A program made the position numbers and the translations under genes. A stretch of DNA of 64,000 nt, taken from assembly GCA_030867875.1 (NCBI GenBank), contig JAOWCC010001634.1:134814022-134878021 (forward strand). Direction: 5' to 3'. The stretch is from Actinernus sp. WN-2022 (lineage: Eukaryota > Cnidaria > Anthozoa > Actiniaria > Actinernidae). Positions 11,328 to 21,837 of the stretch are shown here, piece after piece (position 1 is the first letter of the stretch; each line of letters starts with the position of its first letter). Below the pieces are notes generated by a model that worked only from the letters and a program-made list of their open reading frames with translations, did not search any database and was not told where the DNA came from.

Positions 11328-12090
11328 CCAGAAATCACGGACATTTTGCGACCGCGATTAACCGAACTGTGGAGTTAACACAAGGGCACAGACTATGCGC
11401 ACTATACCAAAAATAACAAAGATGGCGTCGTGTGGCACTTCGACCACAGGGAATCCAAATGCAGCTCAATCCCTCGTTTTGTTATATTATTACATTTGGT
11501 CTAAACAGCGGTAATACCTTTGAATAGTAAGCCGTTACGTTGGTGGAGTGAAGAATGACGGACAAAATGTCTTCGACTCCTGTAGTTTGACCTGAAAACG
11601 TGGGTTCACCCGGCTCTGGCAGGCTTCGGAACTGTTAGTAATGGCGGCTTCTTGTAGCCAAATGTTAGCACCAAATGGAACAGTTTTGATCAAACCAAAC
11701 TACGATGAACAGCCTTCAAAAATGGCGATATCAAGCCCTGATTATCTGTGGAAGCAAATTTTGCCTTAGTTATTCGTTAGCGAGTACTACATGGAAGTTT
11801 GGGATGTACTTCTCGGTAATTTACAAGGAATGTATGGCAGCCTGTGGTGATTTATGGCTAAAAACACGTGTTGTTTTGACCGACCGTGACTGGATTAATC
11901 AAATTTTTAAACTAATGGTTTCTATGAGACCTGAGTTTGAAACGCGAAGACCGGAAAATGAAAGCTTTCCTAGAGGTAAGGATATAAAACCTTTCATGTT
12001 TGGTCCCATACATTTCTTTGTAGGTTTTGGCCGTTTTTAAGCTATGGATAATGAGCTATCCGCCATTTTGTCCGTGATTTCTCATTCTGG
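11328..12090. mobile_element. TA-flanked MITE inserted in the LINE endonuclease
   Basis: The left end is CCAGAAATCACGGACATTTT; the right end is its imperfect inverse, AAATGAGAAATCACGGACAA when read inward, finishing CTGG. Both ends abut TA (11326-11327 and 12091-12092), the duplication typical of Tc1/mariner-like elements. LINE endonuclease translation is found on both flanks. Open frames inside lack recognisable domains. Confidence 0.7.
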
Positions 12091-12213
12091 TAACGTGATT
12101 ATTCGTTCTACACAGTTGTTCAAAAATAGTTTGAACAAATTGTCAGAGAAAAATTATATCGACTGACTATCGTTCTTATGAGGTCCATAGAAAACACCAC
12201 ACGATAATATATT

Positions 12214-12315
12214 ACATTTCTATTCTCTTTCACTTCGTTCAGCCGAATAAGAAAACATTTCAATTTATAAGCAATGAGAACACAATGATGTGGAGGGTAG
12301 CCGTCCAGCACGCAT
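12214..12315 (-). repeat. B2 repeat of the YR retrotransposon
   Basis: Near-identical to 12797-12902. The shared core includes AATGATGTGGAGGGTAGCCG and ends CAGCACGCAT. Confidence 0.85.
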
Positions 12316-12650
12316 TTATTAATATAAGAATAATGGTCTAGTTACAAGCTATTACTAGGGTGAACACCGTGTATGCACACGCGTATCAGTGATAACAGTA
12401 ATATAAAGAATGGTCTGTAAAGTATCATAAAAAGGTAAAATAACTAAATACTATTTTAGTGGGAAGGCTGCCGGACACGAAAAACCAGGGGGAAAATTTA
12501 CCCGCCTTGCTGCAGGAAAAAACCTGGAAACGTGTTCTCCTACCCAGTGCATGCCTGCCCGGAAAAACTCCTGGAGGTTAAGAGTTGGAAAAAACCTATT
12601 AGACGCCCATAAAAAATCCAGGGAAACTGATGAGTATTATTACAACGGGA

Positions 12651-12800
12651 AAACGAACCCGAGAGCACAACTGAACTCTAGGGTTAGCTGGAAGGCGTCA
12701 AGTGGCGTGAACTACGTCAAGGAGTGGTTTAAGTATGCTCTATGGGACCCAAGGGACCGAGGCGTACAAAGCCCCTCATTAGCAGCTAAAAGAAATACAT
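12651..12800 (-). repeat. A2 repeat of the YR retrotransposon
   Basis: Matches A1 at 20062-20211 from AAACGAACCCGAGAGCACAA to AAAAGAAATACAT, with substitutions such as CTCTAGGG/CTCGAGGG and GGGACCC/GGCACCC. Confidence 0.9.
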
Positions 12801-12902
12801 TTCTATATTCTCTTTCACTTCGTTCAGCCGAATACTAGAAAACATTTCTATTTATAAGCAATGAGAACACAATGATGTGGAGGGTAGCCGTCCAGCACGC
12901 AT
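12797..12902 (-). repeat. B1 repeat of the YR retrotransposon
   Basis: Direct copy of 12214-12315, joined head-to-tail with A2 with only ACAT shared at the junction. Confidence 0.85.
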
Positions 12903-13001
12903 CAACAATACAAAGCGTGGGAGTAGATTAAAAATGTGGCTAAACCCGTAACCGTAAATGACCGAGTGAAAACATATTCGATTAAATTAACAAAAACTAA
13001 G

Positions 13002-13570
13002 CTAAATGTCTAAATTAAGTGTAACTAATAACTGGTGTTTAATGTATTCTCTGCAATAAATGTCTTTGATTCTCTCTGTTTTCCACCGCCGATGCTTTTT
13101 GATAACGCGGTCAGGCAGATCATTGTTGGCCGCCGCTGTAGTAGCCCCACCAATTCTTAGGGAGTGGAGACCAAGACGTGAGGTATCCAGACCAAGCATC
13201 CTGAACTTTTGGAGCAAAACTTCTCTGGCCCTAGAATAAGAAAGCTTGGAACCTGAGCGGAGAGAATATGTAATGTTTTTGTGTGCTATAAGTGATCTAA
13301 ACACAAACACTTTAGAAGTAATATCGGCTTCCTTAGCCATGATGGCGTACCTCTTAAGCATTTCAAAAGGGCAGGCAATATTACCAGTTCTAGCAATAAG
13401 CCTTGTACAACCCGATCGAAACTGATCGGTCTTACTCTTGGAAATAAATAGCGAAAAATAAGTTTCTTCAAAATGAATATCACATGCACCACCTAATAAT
13501 GTGCACAACCCATTACGACGGAGGAAAACCGCAAAACAAACTAAACAGATGAATACTGCTCACAAAGTAA
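13002..13570 (-). pseudogene. Tyrosine recombinase domain of the YR retrotransposon
   Basis: The reading frame is open from CLVCFAVFLRRNGLCTLLGG to the stop at 13002. It shows the catalytic set of the phage-integrase fold: Arg I in the LRRNGL region, HSLRIGGAT (H-x-x-R), KKHRRWK (second His) and the Tyr region KDIYCREY. KSKTDQFRSG and the proline-rich-to-CPFEMLKRY segment are typical of DIRS/Ngaro recombinases. The C-terminal half is therefore intact. The N-terminal core-binding half is not recognisable upstream of 13570, where a MITE and tandem duplications begin. It would recombine circular cDNA into the genome if complete. Confidence 0.85.
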
Positions 13571-14096
13571 ACATCAATATTCAAAAATTGTAATAATGCA
13601 TGCTTGTGTTGAAAACTATGAAGTAGACAACAGGAAAAACAATGCAGCTCAAAAATATTGTAACAAACAATTCAAGCTATCAAGCGTAATAAATTTTAAG
13701 ATACAAATCCTGGGCCCACATCCCACAGTAAAAACAAATTAACATAAAAATAGAAAATCAGAAGAAAAAAAATCACTCTATATAGCATACAGTCCTGGCA
13801 GTAATTGCTTAAGAGAACATAACAAAGTTGCTAGTAATTTAGGATAATCTCGTACGCATGTGACTATAAGAACGGAAAATATCTAAAATGGATGAAAATG
13901 CATCTGTTCGGTGAAGCCTAACCATAGTAATAATGGATTAAGCGTGACAAGACAGCATACATTCTCTTGTTTTGGAGCGGCCTTCACCTCCTCGGAACCT
14001 GGAATAGTACTGGCTATTCAAACAATGCCTATAACCCTGAAACAATACAAACCCTAACCCTAAAACAATGGAATTCTTTGGTCAGTGCAGTTCAAC

Positions 14097-14223
14097 TTAG
14101 GCCCGTTTCAAACGTCGAACTTTTCATGCGCCGAACCCAATGAGATCAAAAGAAGCCGCCTGATTATCTTTTGTTTCAATTGCGTTCGATGCATGAAAAG
14201 TTCGACGTTTGAATCGGGCCTAA
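14097..14223. mobile_element. 127-bp hairpin MITE
   Basis: TTAGGCCCGTTTCAAACGTC at the left is mirrored by GACGTTTGAATCGGGCCTAA at the right, and the arms extend through GAACTTTTCATGC. The whole element can fold on itself. TTA/TAA at the ends is compatible with a TA or TTA duplication. Confidence 0.8.
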
Positions 14224-14237
14224 GGGTGGCCTCCTGC

Positions 14238-15680
14238 TTGTTTTAATCTGGTACTATGAAGTACAATATATCGAAAATGCCATGAGGCGTATACATTTAA
14301 TGAATAACTAGTAACAACCTCTACAAGCATAACAACATGTACTTTCTAATAGCTATAAAGCTAACAATTATATACGACTGACACGAAGACTCGTGTTAAT
14401 GTCAACAACGAACTAATTACCTAATAAGAATAAATTGGATAGCATACATTCTCTTGTTTTAATCTGGTACTATGAAGTACAATATATCAAAAATGCCATG
14501 AGGCGCATACATTTCATTCTAATAGCTATAAATCTAACAATTATATACGACTGACACGAAGACTCGTGTTAATGTCAACAACATACTAATTACCTAATAA
14601 GAATAAATTGGATAGCATACATTCTCTTGTTTTAATCTGGTACTATGAAGTACAATATATCAAAAATCATCGCCAGAAATTCGAGACATTGAGGCCAGAT
14701 AGTATATAGATGGTAGACATAGCATGTATGTTACATTGGGACACTATAACGCAGGATACATAAAGTACCAACCCGTAATTGGGTAACACCGCTCACCAAA
14801 ATTTTATTGCAGACTCGTCTCTTTTGGTCCGTTTAGGACCTACTTTCCAAAAGGACAAATTAGCTTGAATAACTGCTGGCTGTTTAAACAAACACACTGC
14901 AGTTTCTAGAGTACAGTACAAGGTTTCCAAAGCTGCCATGTTTGTTGGATTTGGTCACTTGTGGTCAGAGTTATGGCAGTCTCAAGACGAGCAATATTAC
15001 GGGTTTTAGCGTGCAAATATGGAGTCTGAGGTTTCTTGTCGAAAAGCTGAATTTACAAGAAGGAAAAGGAATTACCGAAAATGAACTTTGGGACATCAGA
15101 AGGAATGAATACGGTAGGTCTTGTTTATGTTTTCAACTCTTCGCCCGCACATTATTTGCTAAGGTTTTAGATTTGCAGCAGATACATTTTATAAACTCTT
15201 ATCTGCATGTTTTTACTGGAAATCTTTAATGTCCACTGTAAATAAATCGAACTTTTATGCTTCCTCTAAAATCAAAGAAAGGAATCACCAAAGTTTACTA
15301 CTTAGCTTTGAATTGCTTTGAATTGAATTGATAATATCTGTAGAAATAATGCCTCGATCGCACATTTTTACGATTGTACCGTATTTCATGAGAAATAAGG
15401 AAAATGTTTAGGATCCCATACATTTCTCTGTAAATTTTCACGACCCATTTCACACAGTGAACAGGGGTCAATATGTATTGCGCAATAACCATGTCTCGAA
15501 TTTCTGGCGATGTGCCATGAGGCGTATACATTTCACGAATAACTAGTAACAACTTCTATAAGCATCACAACATTTACTTTCTAATAGCTATAAAGCTAAC
15601 AATTATATACGACTGACACGAAGACTCTTGTTAATGTCAACAACAAACTCATTACCTAATGAGAACAAATTGGATGGCCA
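14238..15680 (-). repeat. Internal tandem duplication of the YR retrotransposon, third copy split by a TIR element
   Basis: Three head-to-tail copies of a 176-217 bp sequence start TTGTTTTAATCTGGTACTAT (14238, 14455, 14631) and contain CAATTATATACGACTGACAC. The second copy lacks an internal segment of about 40 bp. The third is interrupted by the element at 14668-15512 and resumes at 15513. No reading frame was recognised in it. Confidence 0.8.
14668..15512. mobile_element. 845-bp non-autonomous DNA element with perfect 22-bp TIRs
   Basis: CATCGCCAGAAATTCGAGAC at 14668 is mirrored exactly at 15512. Removing it rejoins CAATATATCAAAAAT to GCCATGAGGCG, the sequence found uninterrupted in the neighbouring tandem copies. 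A clear target duplication is not visible (at most a single T). The interior has no recognisable gene. Confidence 0.85.
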
Positions 15681-16610
15681 TTATCACTATAAAGGACAAG
15701 CAGGGCCAAAGAAGATATACTGAACAGTATACGTGCGCTATATTAAGATCAAGGGACACAACTAAACCCGGCGAAGTGAATCTAAATTCGGTGAATATTG
15801 TATTAAAACCTTCGCGAACTGATCCGAAAATGCGACTCGGATCGGAAAATTCTGTGACTCTGAACACAGAGAATATAGGTCCATCAGAAGGAAGCAAAAT
15901 TGTCCAAAACATGGCTGAGGGCAATTTGGGAACGACAACGGAATACCTCGAGCACGACACAATTTCAAATGAAAATAAGTGCGAGGAATTAAATAAACTG
16001 GAGGCACTAACCAATTATTGTCAACTGACCAATCAGCGCCAAAGGTATCCACACCCTCCGAACCCGGACACCAAAACTTAGAGTAAAATCTAATACACTT
16101 AGCTGTGTCACGGGACGCAGATCGATCAACCGTAAAAGGACCAAACAAAGAATTAATATAGTTAAAAAAATTAATAGTAATACACCAGTCATAGTGATCA
16201 ATAACACGACTGAGGGAATCAGCAAACTCGTTGCTAGGCGAGGAATCCATTCTATTTCAACAATGGTGTTGTGAACTGTACAAAACTGGAATTTATCCAA
16301 AGCTAACTGACGCAAACGAATAGACGTACTACCCTTGCGTGAAATAATGGCAATATTTCGATTGTCAGTATAAATCTTGACCACTTTACCACTAATATGC
16401 GAGTTGAAAGACCTCAATGCATACAAAATGGCCAATAGCTCTCGGCTGTTGCTATCTAAAGCTGATTCAATGGAAGAAAAAGCCTTGAAAAAGAGGTCAA
16501 CATTTTTTTTCTGTCAACGATCTTAGCATATCGCCACAGGCGTAATCACTAGCATCAGAATGAATGATGACGACAGGTATAGAATAGTGAAAAAATAATT
16601 TGTTGTTAAA
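15660..16610 (-). pseudogene. RNase H and post-RNase-H domain of the YR retrotransposon
   Basis: The minus-strand frames give VVIIHSDASDYACGDML (first RNase H Asp), then after an A-run shift ALDSNSRELLAILYALRSF and KIYTDNRNIAIISRKG (catalytic D in YTDN), then IEWIPR. A second shift near 16240 leads to NEFADSLSRVIDHYDWCI, FGPFTVDRSASRD, FYSKFWCPGSEGVD and NNWLVPPVYLIPR. This is the conserved connection domain that follows RNase H in DIRS-type elements. It is broken by at least two frameshifts. Confidence 0.85.
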
Positions 16611-16685
16611 ACCTAACACGATTAGCAAGCCAGAAATCAATTTCTGCCAGGCATTGGCGATAGAATTGAAATTTACTTATCGAGG

Positions 16686-17705
16686 CACGCCGGGCACGAA
16701 TAGCCGTAAAAACGGCGGGGTTGAGTGTAACATAAAACGTAAAAGTAACGTAATGTTCTTACTTCTACTCTAAATTTGACGAAATGTTGGCAGGTTGGTA
16801 ACAAAGTAAGACTACATTTTCGGGATAATTGGTTCTGTATTCTGACGTTGCTGTGACGTCATAAGGAATCCCTCCTTTTTTGGTGAAAATTAACCTTTAA
16901 AACACGTTTCGAAAATATTACGTCATCAGAAGGCCTTTATGAAATATATTCATTTGGCGAAAATTTGAACTTTCTACGATAAATATATTCAAAGTTATGG
17001 ATGATTTACTGTTTTTATGACGTCATTATTAGTGACGTCATTCTTCAAGCTTAAATCAGATTGCCGACTATAAAAATATTATTAAAGAGAATATTATGAC
17101 TTGTGAATGTTACCCCAAAGCATTTCATTGATAAAATTCCAAAAACATTGAACTGGCTATTTTCTGAGGGTACACAAATATATTTATGACGTCATAATGA
17201 CGTATGCAAAAAATGGGGCTTCAATTATAAGCTGTTATACTCAAAATATCAAAATTCTAAAAAGAACACGTTGTTACCACTAAAGAGCTCTATTATTGTG
17301 CAAAATATGATGCACCAGTACTTCAAACTGTAAAAGTTAAAACAAGCGACATTATCATAAATGGTTTTATGCTATTTATTTCCCGCCAATTTTTGGCGGG
17401 AAAATTACCAAAATTCAAACTTTAATAACTTTCGTTTACTTCAACCGATCGAGAACGGGTTTTCGATTATTTCATTCTCATGAACAAGAGATTTTAAAAA
17501 GATATAATAAAACATTTTTAGAGGTAATAAAAATTTATAAGAAACCTATTAGAAAAGGATATATGACATCATTGTGACGTCATAATGATGGCTATATTAG
17601 CTTAACTTATCAGATTATGTTTGGTTTACACTCCTTTATACACCTACCAAAACTTTTAAATATATTTAAAACCCGCCGTTTTTACGATCATTCGTGCCCG
17701 GCGTG
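16686..17705. mobile_element. CACTA-like non-autonomous DNA element, copy 1
   Basis: The TIRs read CACGCCGGGCACGAATAGCC (left) and CACGCCGGGCACGAATGATC (right, inverted), followed by GTAAAAACGGCGGG. A 3-bp duplication AGG flanks it (16683-16685, 17706-17708). Termini starting CAC with 3-bp duplications are typical of EnSpm/CACTA. It separates the RNase H and RT parts of the YR retrotransposon. It contains several TGACGTCA/TGACGTCAT motifs. A diverged copy in the opposite orientation lies at 54073-55115. Confidence 0.85.
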
Positions 17706-17879
17706 AGGAGGGTATCCTGAGCATCTCTTAAATTAACAACGGACTGAACAGAAGGAATATTGACATAATCAAAGAAACATGCCGAAAACAGGCGAAAGAG
17801 AAATAATTTTACCAACAATAGAAGCAAGAAAACGAGTTAGGCAGAGCAACTAAAAAACTTCTCGATTCTAAGCAGAGGA

Positions 17880-18700
17880 ATGTGCAATGACCCATTGAAG
17901 TACCTAGCCATTCTATAGTAGAACTGAGACCCAAGTAGATTTCTGAAAATTAGGAACTACTTCGGCTTTAGTAAAATCTAAACGAATGGAGTTGGAAACT
18001 CGTTCCGCGGTGGCGAAATCTTTCTCGCAAACTGCACCGTCATCAAGATAAATAATTATATGGAAACCTTGTGATCGCCAAAAATAAACAAGCAGACGAA
18101 ACAGTTTGGTAAAAAGATAAGGAGCAGATATGAAAGGCCAAACGGAAGAACACTGAAGCAAAAATAATGATCTATTGCAGGATCGATCCGTCGAAACACC
18201 ATAGAAAACCCAAGTATTTCTAGTGAGAAAAACATATACCACACAGTGGTAACCAGATTTCATGTCAAATTAGATCATATAACCGTTCATATAAGACGGT
18301 GAACTGAAGAAAAGATTTCAAATCCTCCATACGAAATTTGGCTTTAGGGATACACACTTGTTAACATGCCACAAATCTAGTATAAGCCTGGCCTTACCTT
18401 CCGAGATGATTGAAACCAACTATTGTTGGTAGTACGACAATCTTCAACTACTAAACATAATTTGAGAAGATCTGAATTAGCTTCGTAAACAAAAGGCGCA
18501 TTATTAAATGCGGACTTATTATTAGAAAGATGAGCACTAGTTGGAAAATTTGTAAATGGAATAACATAACCGGACCTAATAGTATCTAAAATCCAAGTAG
18601 GCAAACGAATAATATCCTTCCAAAACTGTAAATGGGCCTTTAAACGGCCTTTAACAATAGGTAAATTAGTACCCTGTTCATATTCAAATAAGTTTTGTTT
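17880..18700 (-). pseudogene. Reverse transcriptase remnant of the YR retrotransposon
   Basis: The minus-strand frames give WILDTIRSGYVIPFTNFP, then KSAFNNAPFVYEANSDLLKL and LVVEDCRTTNNS. Further down come the palm with GYHCV, LPFGLSYLLLIF and FHIIIYLDDGAVCEKDF. The catalytic YLDD aspartates are at about 18044-18039. Stops and shifts (for example near 18270 and 18056) break the frame. The order RT then RNase H then recombinase on one strand supports one element split by the CACTA-like insertion. Confidence 0.85.
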
Positions 18701-18739
18701 GAAGAATTCAATACGTGTTTCACTAACACTTTCAAAACT

Positions 18740-19480
18740 TATCTTCTAATAATGCATCTATCCCTTGGACAAGACTGGTAGGTGGCCTGGTTGTTGAAAT
18801 ATCCTACGAGATTGGTCCCCATGACTTAGGCATGCATTAGAACACAGGTTTTGGGTGAAGGCAGATTCAACGGGAGGTAGAGGTGGATGTTGATGTAACA
18901 CTGGCGGAGTTACCGAGCTGGGAACCGAGCGTTCTTGCAATGCGATTAGGGCATTCTCTCTACCAATGGTTGAAATCCCCGAAGAAACGGCAAGACCCGC
19001 GAAATTGAAATTATGTGAAGTGCAGGCGTCTGAAGTTGAAGGCACCACGTTACCAGGGCTGTCTACTGTAGCCAATGTTGTAGTAGCCTGCATGGGTACT
19101 GAAGATAGCCGCGATCTCTTCCTTGAATACGTTCAGCATTACGCTTAGGTTTGAAGCGCGCCTTTTCTCTAAGAGCTTCACGCTAAGCGGCCCAAATTCT
19201 CTTATAGTCTTCTTGATAAAGGGCTAGAGCAGACGACTCGTAATGTTACGCAATTCTAGTTTTTTGTATTTTCTCCGTTCAATGTGGTAACAACGTCTGT
19301 AATTAGCTCGGTCGCCCTTTCCCTGTTGTCTGCTTGCAGAACCTGCAAAGTCTTTGATAAAACTTCTCGAACTTCAGAATTGAATTTGAAGTTCCTTGTG
19401 CTGCCCGGCTGAGTAAATTTGATATCAGCTTCAGATTTCAACTGCTTCGTACGTTACTGACAAAGCGGTTTCGGTTGTTT
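18740..19480 (-). pseudogene. Gag remnants of the YR retrotransposon
   Basis: Two minus-strand segments. One (19441-19256) reads GSTRNFKFNSEVREVLSKTL followed by a helical stretch, typical of the capsid start of DIRS-type gag. The other (19093-18758) is a Ser/Pro-rich region with VTPPVLHQHPPLPPVESAF and an SHGDQSRRIF end. I infer gag from position and composition; no zinc knuckle is visible. Confidence 0.55.
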
Positions 19481-19591
19481 CAAAAGCGTCGGAAAACTGT
19501 GAAGTTACATCAGACTTGTGGGCAGCTAGCTGTTCGAATAAGAAAACCCCTAAACTGTTGCAAGTCAGTTCTTGTAACAGGACTGTCACCC

Positions 19592-20036
19592 GGGGGGGGG
19601 GAATCCCCATAAAAATAGACGGGGGTGCTCGACCTATCTTTTAGGGGTTAAAATCGTTAGCAGTGCTATCTCTTAGGGGTCTTCCAAAGGTCTGCTATCT
19701 TTTAGGGGTCTCCGAGACCCAAATTTTTTGTTTTGTGGCCGAGAAAAAATAGCGCTGGATCCTCGAGCATGAGACCCCACAAGTTGAATCGGTATTTACG
19801 GCTTCGATATAGAGTTTGATCCTTCCGAATATTAAAGACGAGGTTATGGGGCAGAGCTTTGTCTCTTATTTCCTTTAGTTTGCACAAATTTGTCTTTTGG
19901 AGTGCTATCTTTTAGGGGTAATTTTTTTGTGAGCCACGCCCATATTGCTATCTTTTAGGGGTGAATTTCATTTCTCACGTCGAGCACCCCCGTCTATTTT
20001 TATGGGGAGTCCCCCCCCCCCCCCCCCCCCCCCGGG
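19592..20036. mobile_element. Foldback element with poly-G/poly-C ends
   Basis: A G-run plus AATCCCCATAAAAATAGACG at the left is mirrored by TCTATTTTTATGGGGAGT plus a C-run of about 23 at the right. The flanks share GGACTGTCACCC on both sides, a target duplication of 8-12 bp whose limits are blurred by the homopolymers. CTATCTTTTAGGGGT is repeated at least four times inside. It interrupts the interior next to the A1 repeat. Confidence 0.8.
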
Positions 20037-20061
20037 GACTGTCACCCATTTAGCGATGATG

Positions 20062-20211
20062 AAACGAACCCGAGAGCACAACTGAACTCGAGGGTTAGCT
20101 GGAAGGCGTCAAGTGGCGTGAACAACGTCAAGGAGTGGTTTAAGTATGCTCTATGGCACCCAAGGGACCGAGGCGTACAAAGCCCCTCATTAGCAGCTAA
20201 AAGAAATACAT
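20062..20211 (-). repeat. A1 repeat: 5' end of the YR retrotransposon
   Basis: Direct copy of 12651-12800. On the minus strand the element begins ATGTATTTCTTTTAGCTGC, as A2 does. Confidence 0.9.
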
Positions 20212-20639
20212 GTAACTAGTTTAACCTACACCCATAAAAGTTCCAGACCAACTCTCTGCGTTTAGCACTTAAGTAATGGTCCAGATAAGAACATTAATGT
20301 CTACGGCAAGGAATGTTAAAAGGTGTTAATTTTCTATTATTCTTTCTCGTAATTTCATTGGTTGATATTTATAAATTCAATAGAAACCCATCAAAATAAT
20401 GCATTTTCATTCGATAGTTTTTTGTGGTTTGAATTTAATTTTGATCAAACTAACTATGGTTTAATTTCGAAGAATATCGTGTGCCGGGGGAAAGTTATCA
20501 AATTTGCGATTGAAAAATCCTTTGTTTTCTCTATATCCGATTGGCTGGATGGTGGCTTCTCTGCGTTTTCACAGAAAAAGAGCCATTAGCATAAAACAAT
20601 ACTTTCGAGATGTAGTTTGGACTGTAGACTGATAAATAT
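20212..20639. other. No gene recognised
   Basis: AT-rich flank between the YR retrotransposon and a LINE fragment. A plus-strand open frame at 20362-20589 has no recognisable motif. Confidence 0.4.
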
Positions 20640-20866
20640 AAAGCGGCGCCGGCCTCCCCCGTGTCTATTTCTATCCAGGCGGAAAGGTAAACTGAATCCC
20701 GGTATACTGAACAATTGAATCATTAGCAACACTACCATCGAGCCATGTTTCAGTAAATGCAAATAAATCGAATTTGTTTTCACATATTAAAGAAGAAATT
20801 TCATCAAGTTTGTCTTCCATACTTGAACTACGAGCATTCAAATGCCCCAACAATAGTGACGATGAA
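20640..20866 (-). pseudogene. LINE endonuclease N-terminal fragment (antisense part)
   Basis: Minus-strand translation LGHLNARSSSMEDKLDEISS followed by FDLFAFTETWLDGSVANDSI is the start of the apurinic-like endonuclease of CR1/L2-type LINEs; ETWL carries the conserved Glu. A frameshift follows near 20710 (GFSLPFRLDRNRHGGG). It abuts a sense-oriented LINE 3' end at 20867. Confidence 0.8.
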
Positions 20867-21015
20867 CGAGGCCCAGGATTCTATAGCTATATATAGCTAT
20901 GCATGGGAAGCTATACCTCTTACTATTAAGACTCTACCCTTTTATTCTTTCAAAAAGCAATACAAAGCTAGACTTATTAACTGGATCAGGAATAATCTTT
21001 TTCTTTCTTTCTAAT
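20867..21015 (+). pseudogene. LINE ORF2 C-terminal fragment (sense part)
   Basis: Plus-strand translation AWEAIPLTIKTLPFYSFKKQ and YKARLINWIRNN resembles the extreme C-terminus of CR1/L2-type LINE polyproteins (W-(N/E)-x-(L/I)-P ... S-x-x-x-F-K). The 3' untranslated part may extend to about 21300. I saw no clear poly-A or satellite tail. Confidence 0.55.
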
Positions 21016-21468
21016 AAACTATGGTTGAAGTACGTAACTCTGTAATCATAAGTCTAAATACTTTTGTTCTGTTAGATTTTGTAGAAATCAGGCTTTATTG
21101 TTGTTAAATTTTCTATACATATATGTAACCAAATTGGCCAAATCTATTTGCTATCCAACCCGTTTACGGCAGTCAACTCGAAAGCTTGTGTCAGGAAACC
21201 AATCTCTCGTTTTTAATAAATATCTACAAAATGCAACTAGGGTTGCGAGAAACGTACTTTCAATAAAATCTGATTTAGTCAATTAGTTTGAACTCGCGTG
21301 CACAAGGGAAATGCTTGTGTGACTTGTTTACTTTAGATGACAAAACGGAATAAGATCACTTAGTAGATATTAGAAGATTAAGTAAGTACACTTGTTTGAA
21401 TTAGTTTCATTGTCGACTTCCGCCGACTAATTGGCGACGTAAACGTAGTCACATTTCAATAAGATTTA

Positions 21469-21837
21469 AGAGCGGCCGTCTGTAAATATCGCCTAAAGTG
21501 TTTAGGATGAGAAAAAATGAAATTCCTTAAACTTTCTCAGAATAATGGCCTGGGTGAATGAGGCATATAAATATAACTTTTAGTTGAATCTGATTTTTAT
21601 TTTAGCCAAACGGCGACAAAATCGGTTTTACGGCTCTCAGACCGGTTTTTAGGAGCTCGATACCACACATCGTTAACGGCTCGCCTAAAAATGAAAATAC
21701 AAATTTATAGCAATACTGTGCAGCTAAATACAAAGAAAAGATAATGATTTCTCTTTTCATGGGTTGTTTATTTAATTTGATTACAAATTAAATATTTTAG
21801 CGATTTTTCATTATTTTGTTAATTTTAGACATTTTAA
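21469..21837 (+). repeat. 365-bp dispersed repeat, copy 1
   Basis: Runs from AGCGGCCGTCTGTAAATATC to TTAGACATTTT. Copy 2 is at 22694-23059 in direct orientation and copy 3 at 26460-26825 in inverted orientation. Copy 1 differs from the others by small indels. It has no terminal inverted repeats and no frame; it could be a SINE or a fragment of a longer element. Confidence 0.85.

Larger units (their letters stand above)
10080..12206 (-). pseudogene. Degenerate CR1/L2-like LINE (endonuclease and RT N-terminus)
   Basis: Read on the minus strand from about 12206 down. It gives an endonuclease segment (VVFYGPHKND) that is interrupted by a MITE, then VIVLLGGFNANYNP, in which the GDFN motif is GGFN (11292-11303), then ITQRSTFLDLIISDSPAYF. 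Next comes the linker YFTKVNEIL...KKWWGIVQSL at about 10620-10530 and the RT start DTSKACGYDGIGYKIIKL (about 10320) through VIPLFKKDG. Stops and frameshifts are frequent. The RT palm is missing beyond about 10080. The LINE is APE-type (apurinic-like endonuclease). Its 5' side is cut by the YR element that begins at 12214. Confidence 0.8.
12214..20211 (-). mobile_element. Tyrosine-recombinase retrotransposon with split direct repeats (PAT/Ngaro-like architecture)
   Basis: On the minus strand the order is A1 (20211-20062), gag remnants, RT, RNase H plus post-RNase-H domain, tyrosine recombinase, B1 (12902-12797), A2 (12800-12651), B2 (12315-12214). A1 and A2 differ at about 3 of 150 positions and B1 matches B2 over about 100 bp. 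This A1...B1-A2-B2 split direct repeat is the hallmark of PAT/Ngaro-type YR retrotransposons, which integrate with a recombinase instead of an integrase. The copy is dead: coding regions are frameshifted and it contains four later DNA-element insertions (14097-14223, 14668-15512, 16686-17705 and about 19592-20036). A2 and B2 are separated by 335 bp (12316-12650) without a counterpart next to A1. Confidence 0.82.

Noticed and set aside
11705..12040. 111-residue plus-strand frame
   Set aside because: Lies wholly inside the TA-flanked MITE and has no recognisable domain.
15659..16081. 140-residue plus-strand frame
   Set aside because: Antisense shadow of the YR retrotransposon RNase H/connection domain, which has clear motifs on the minus strand.
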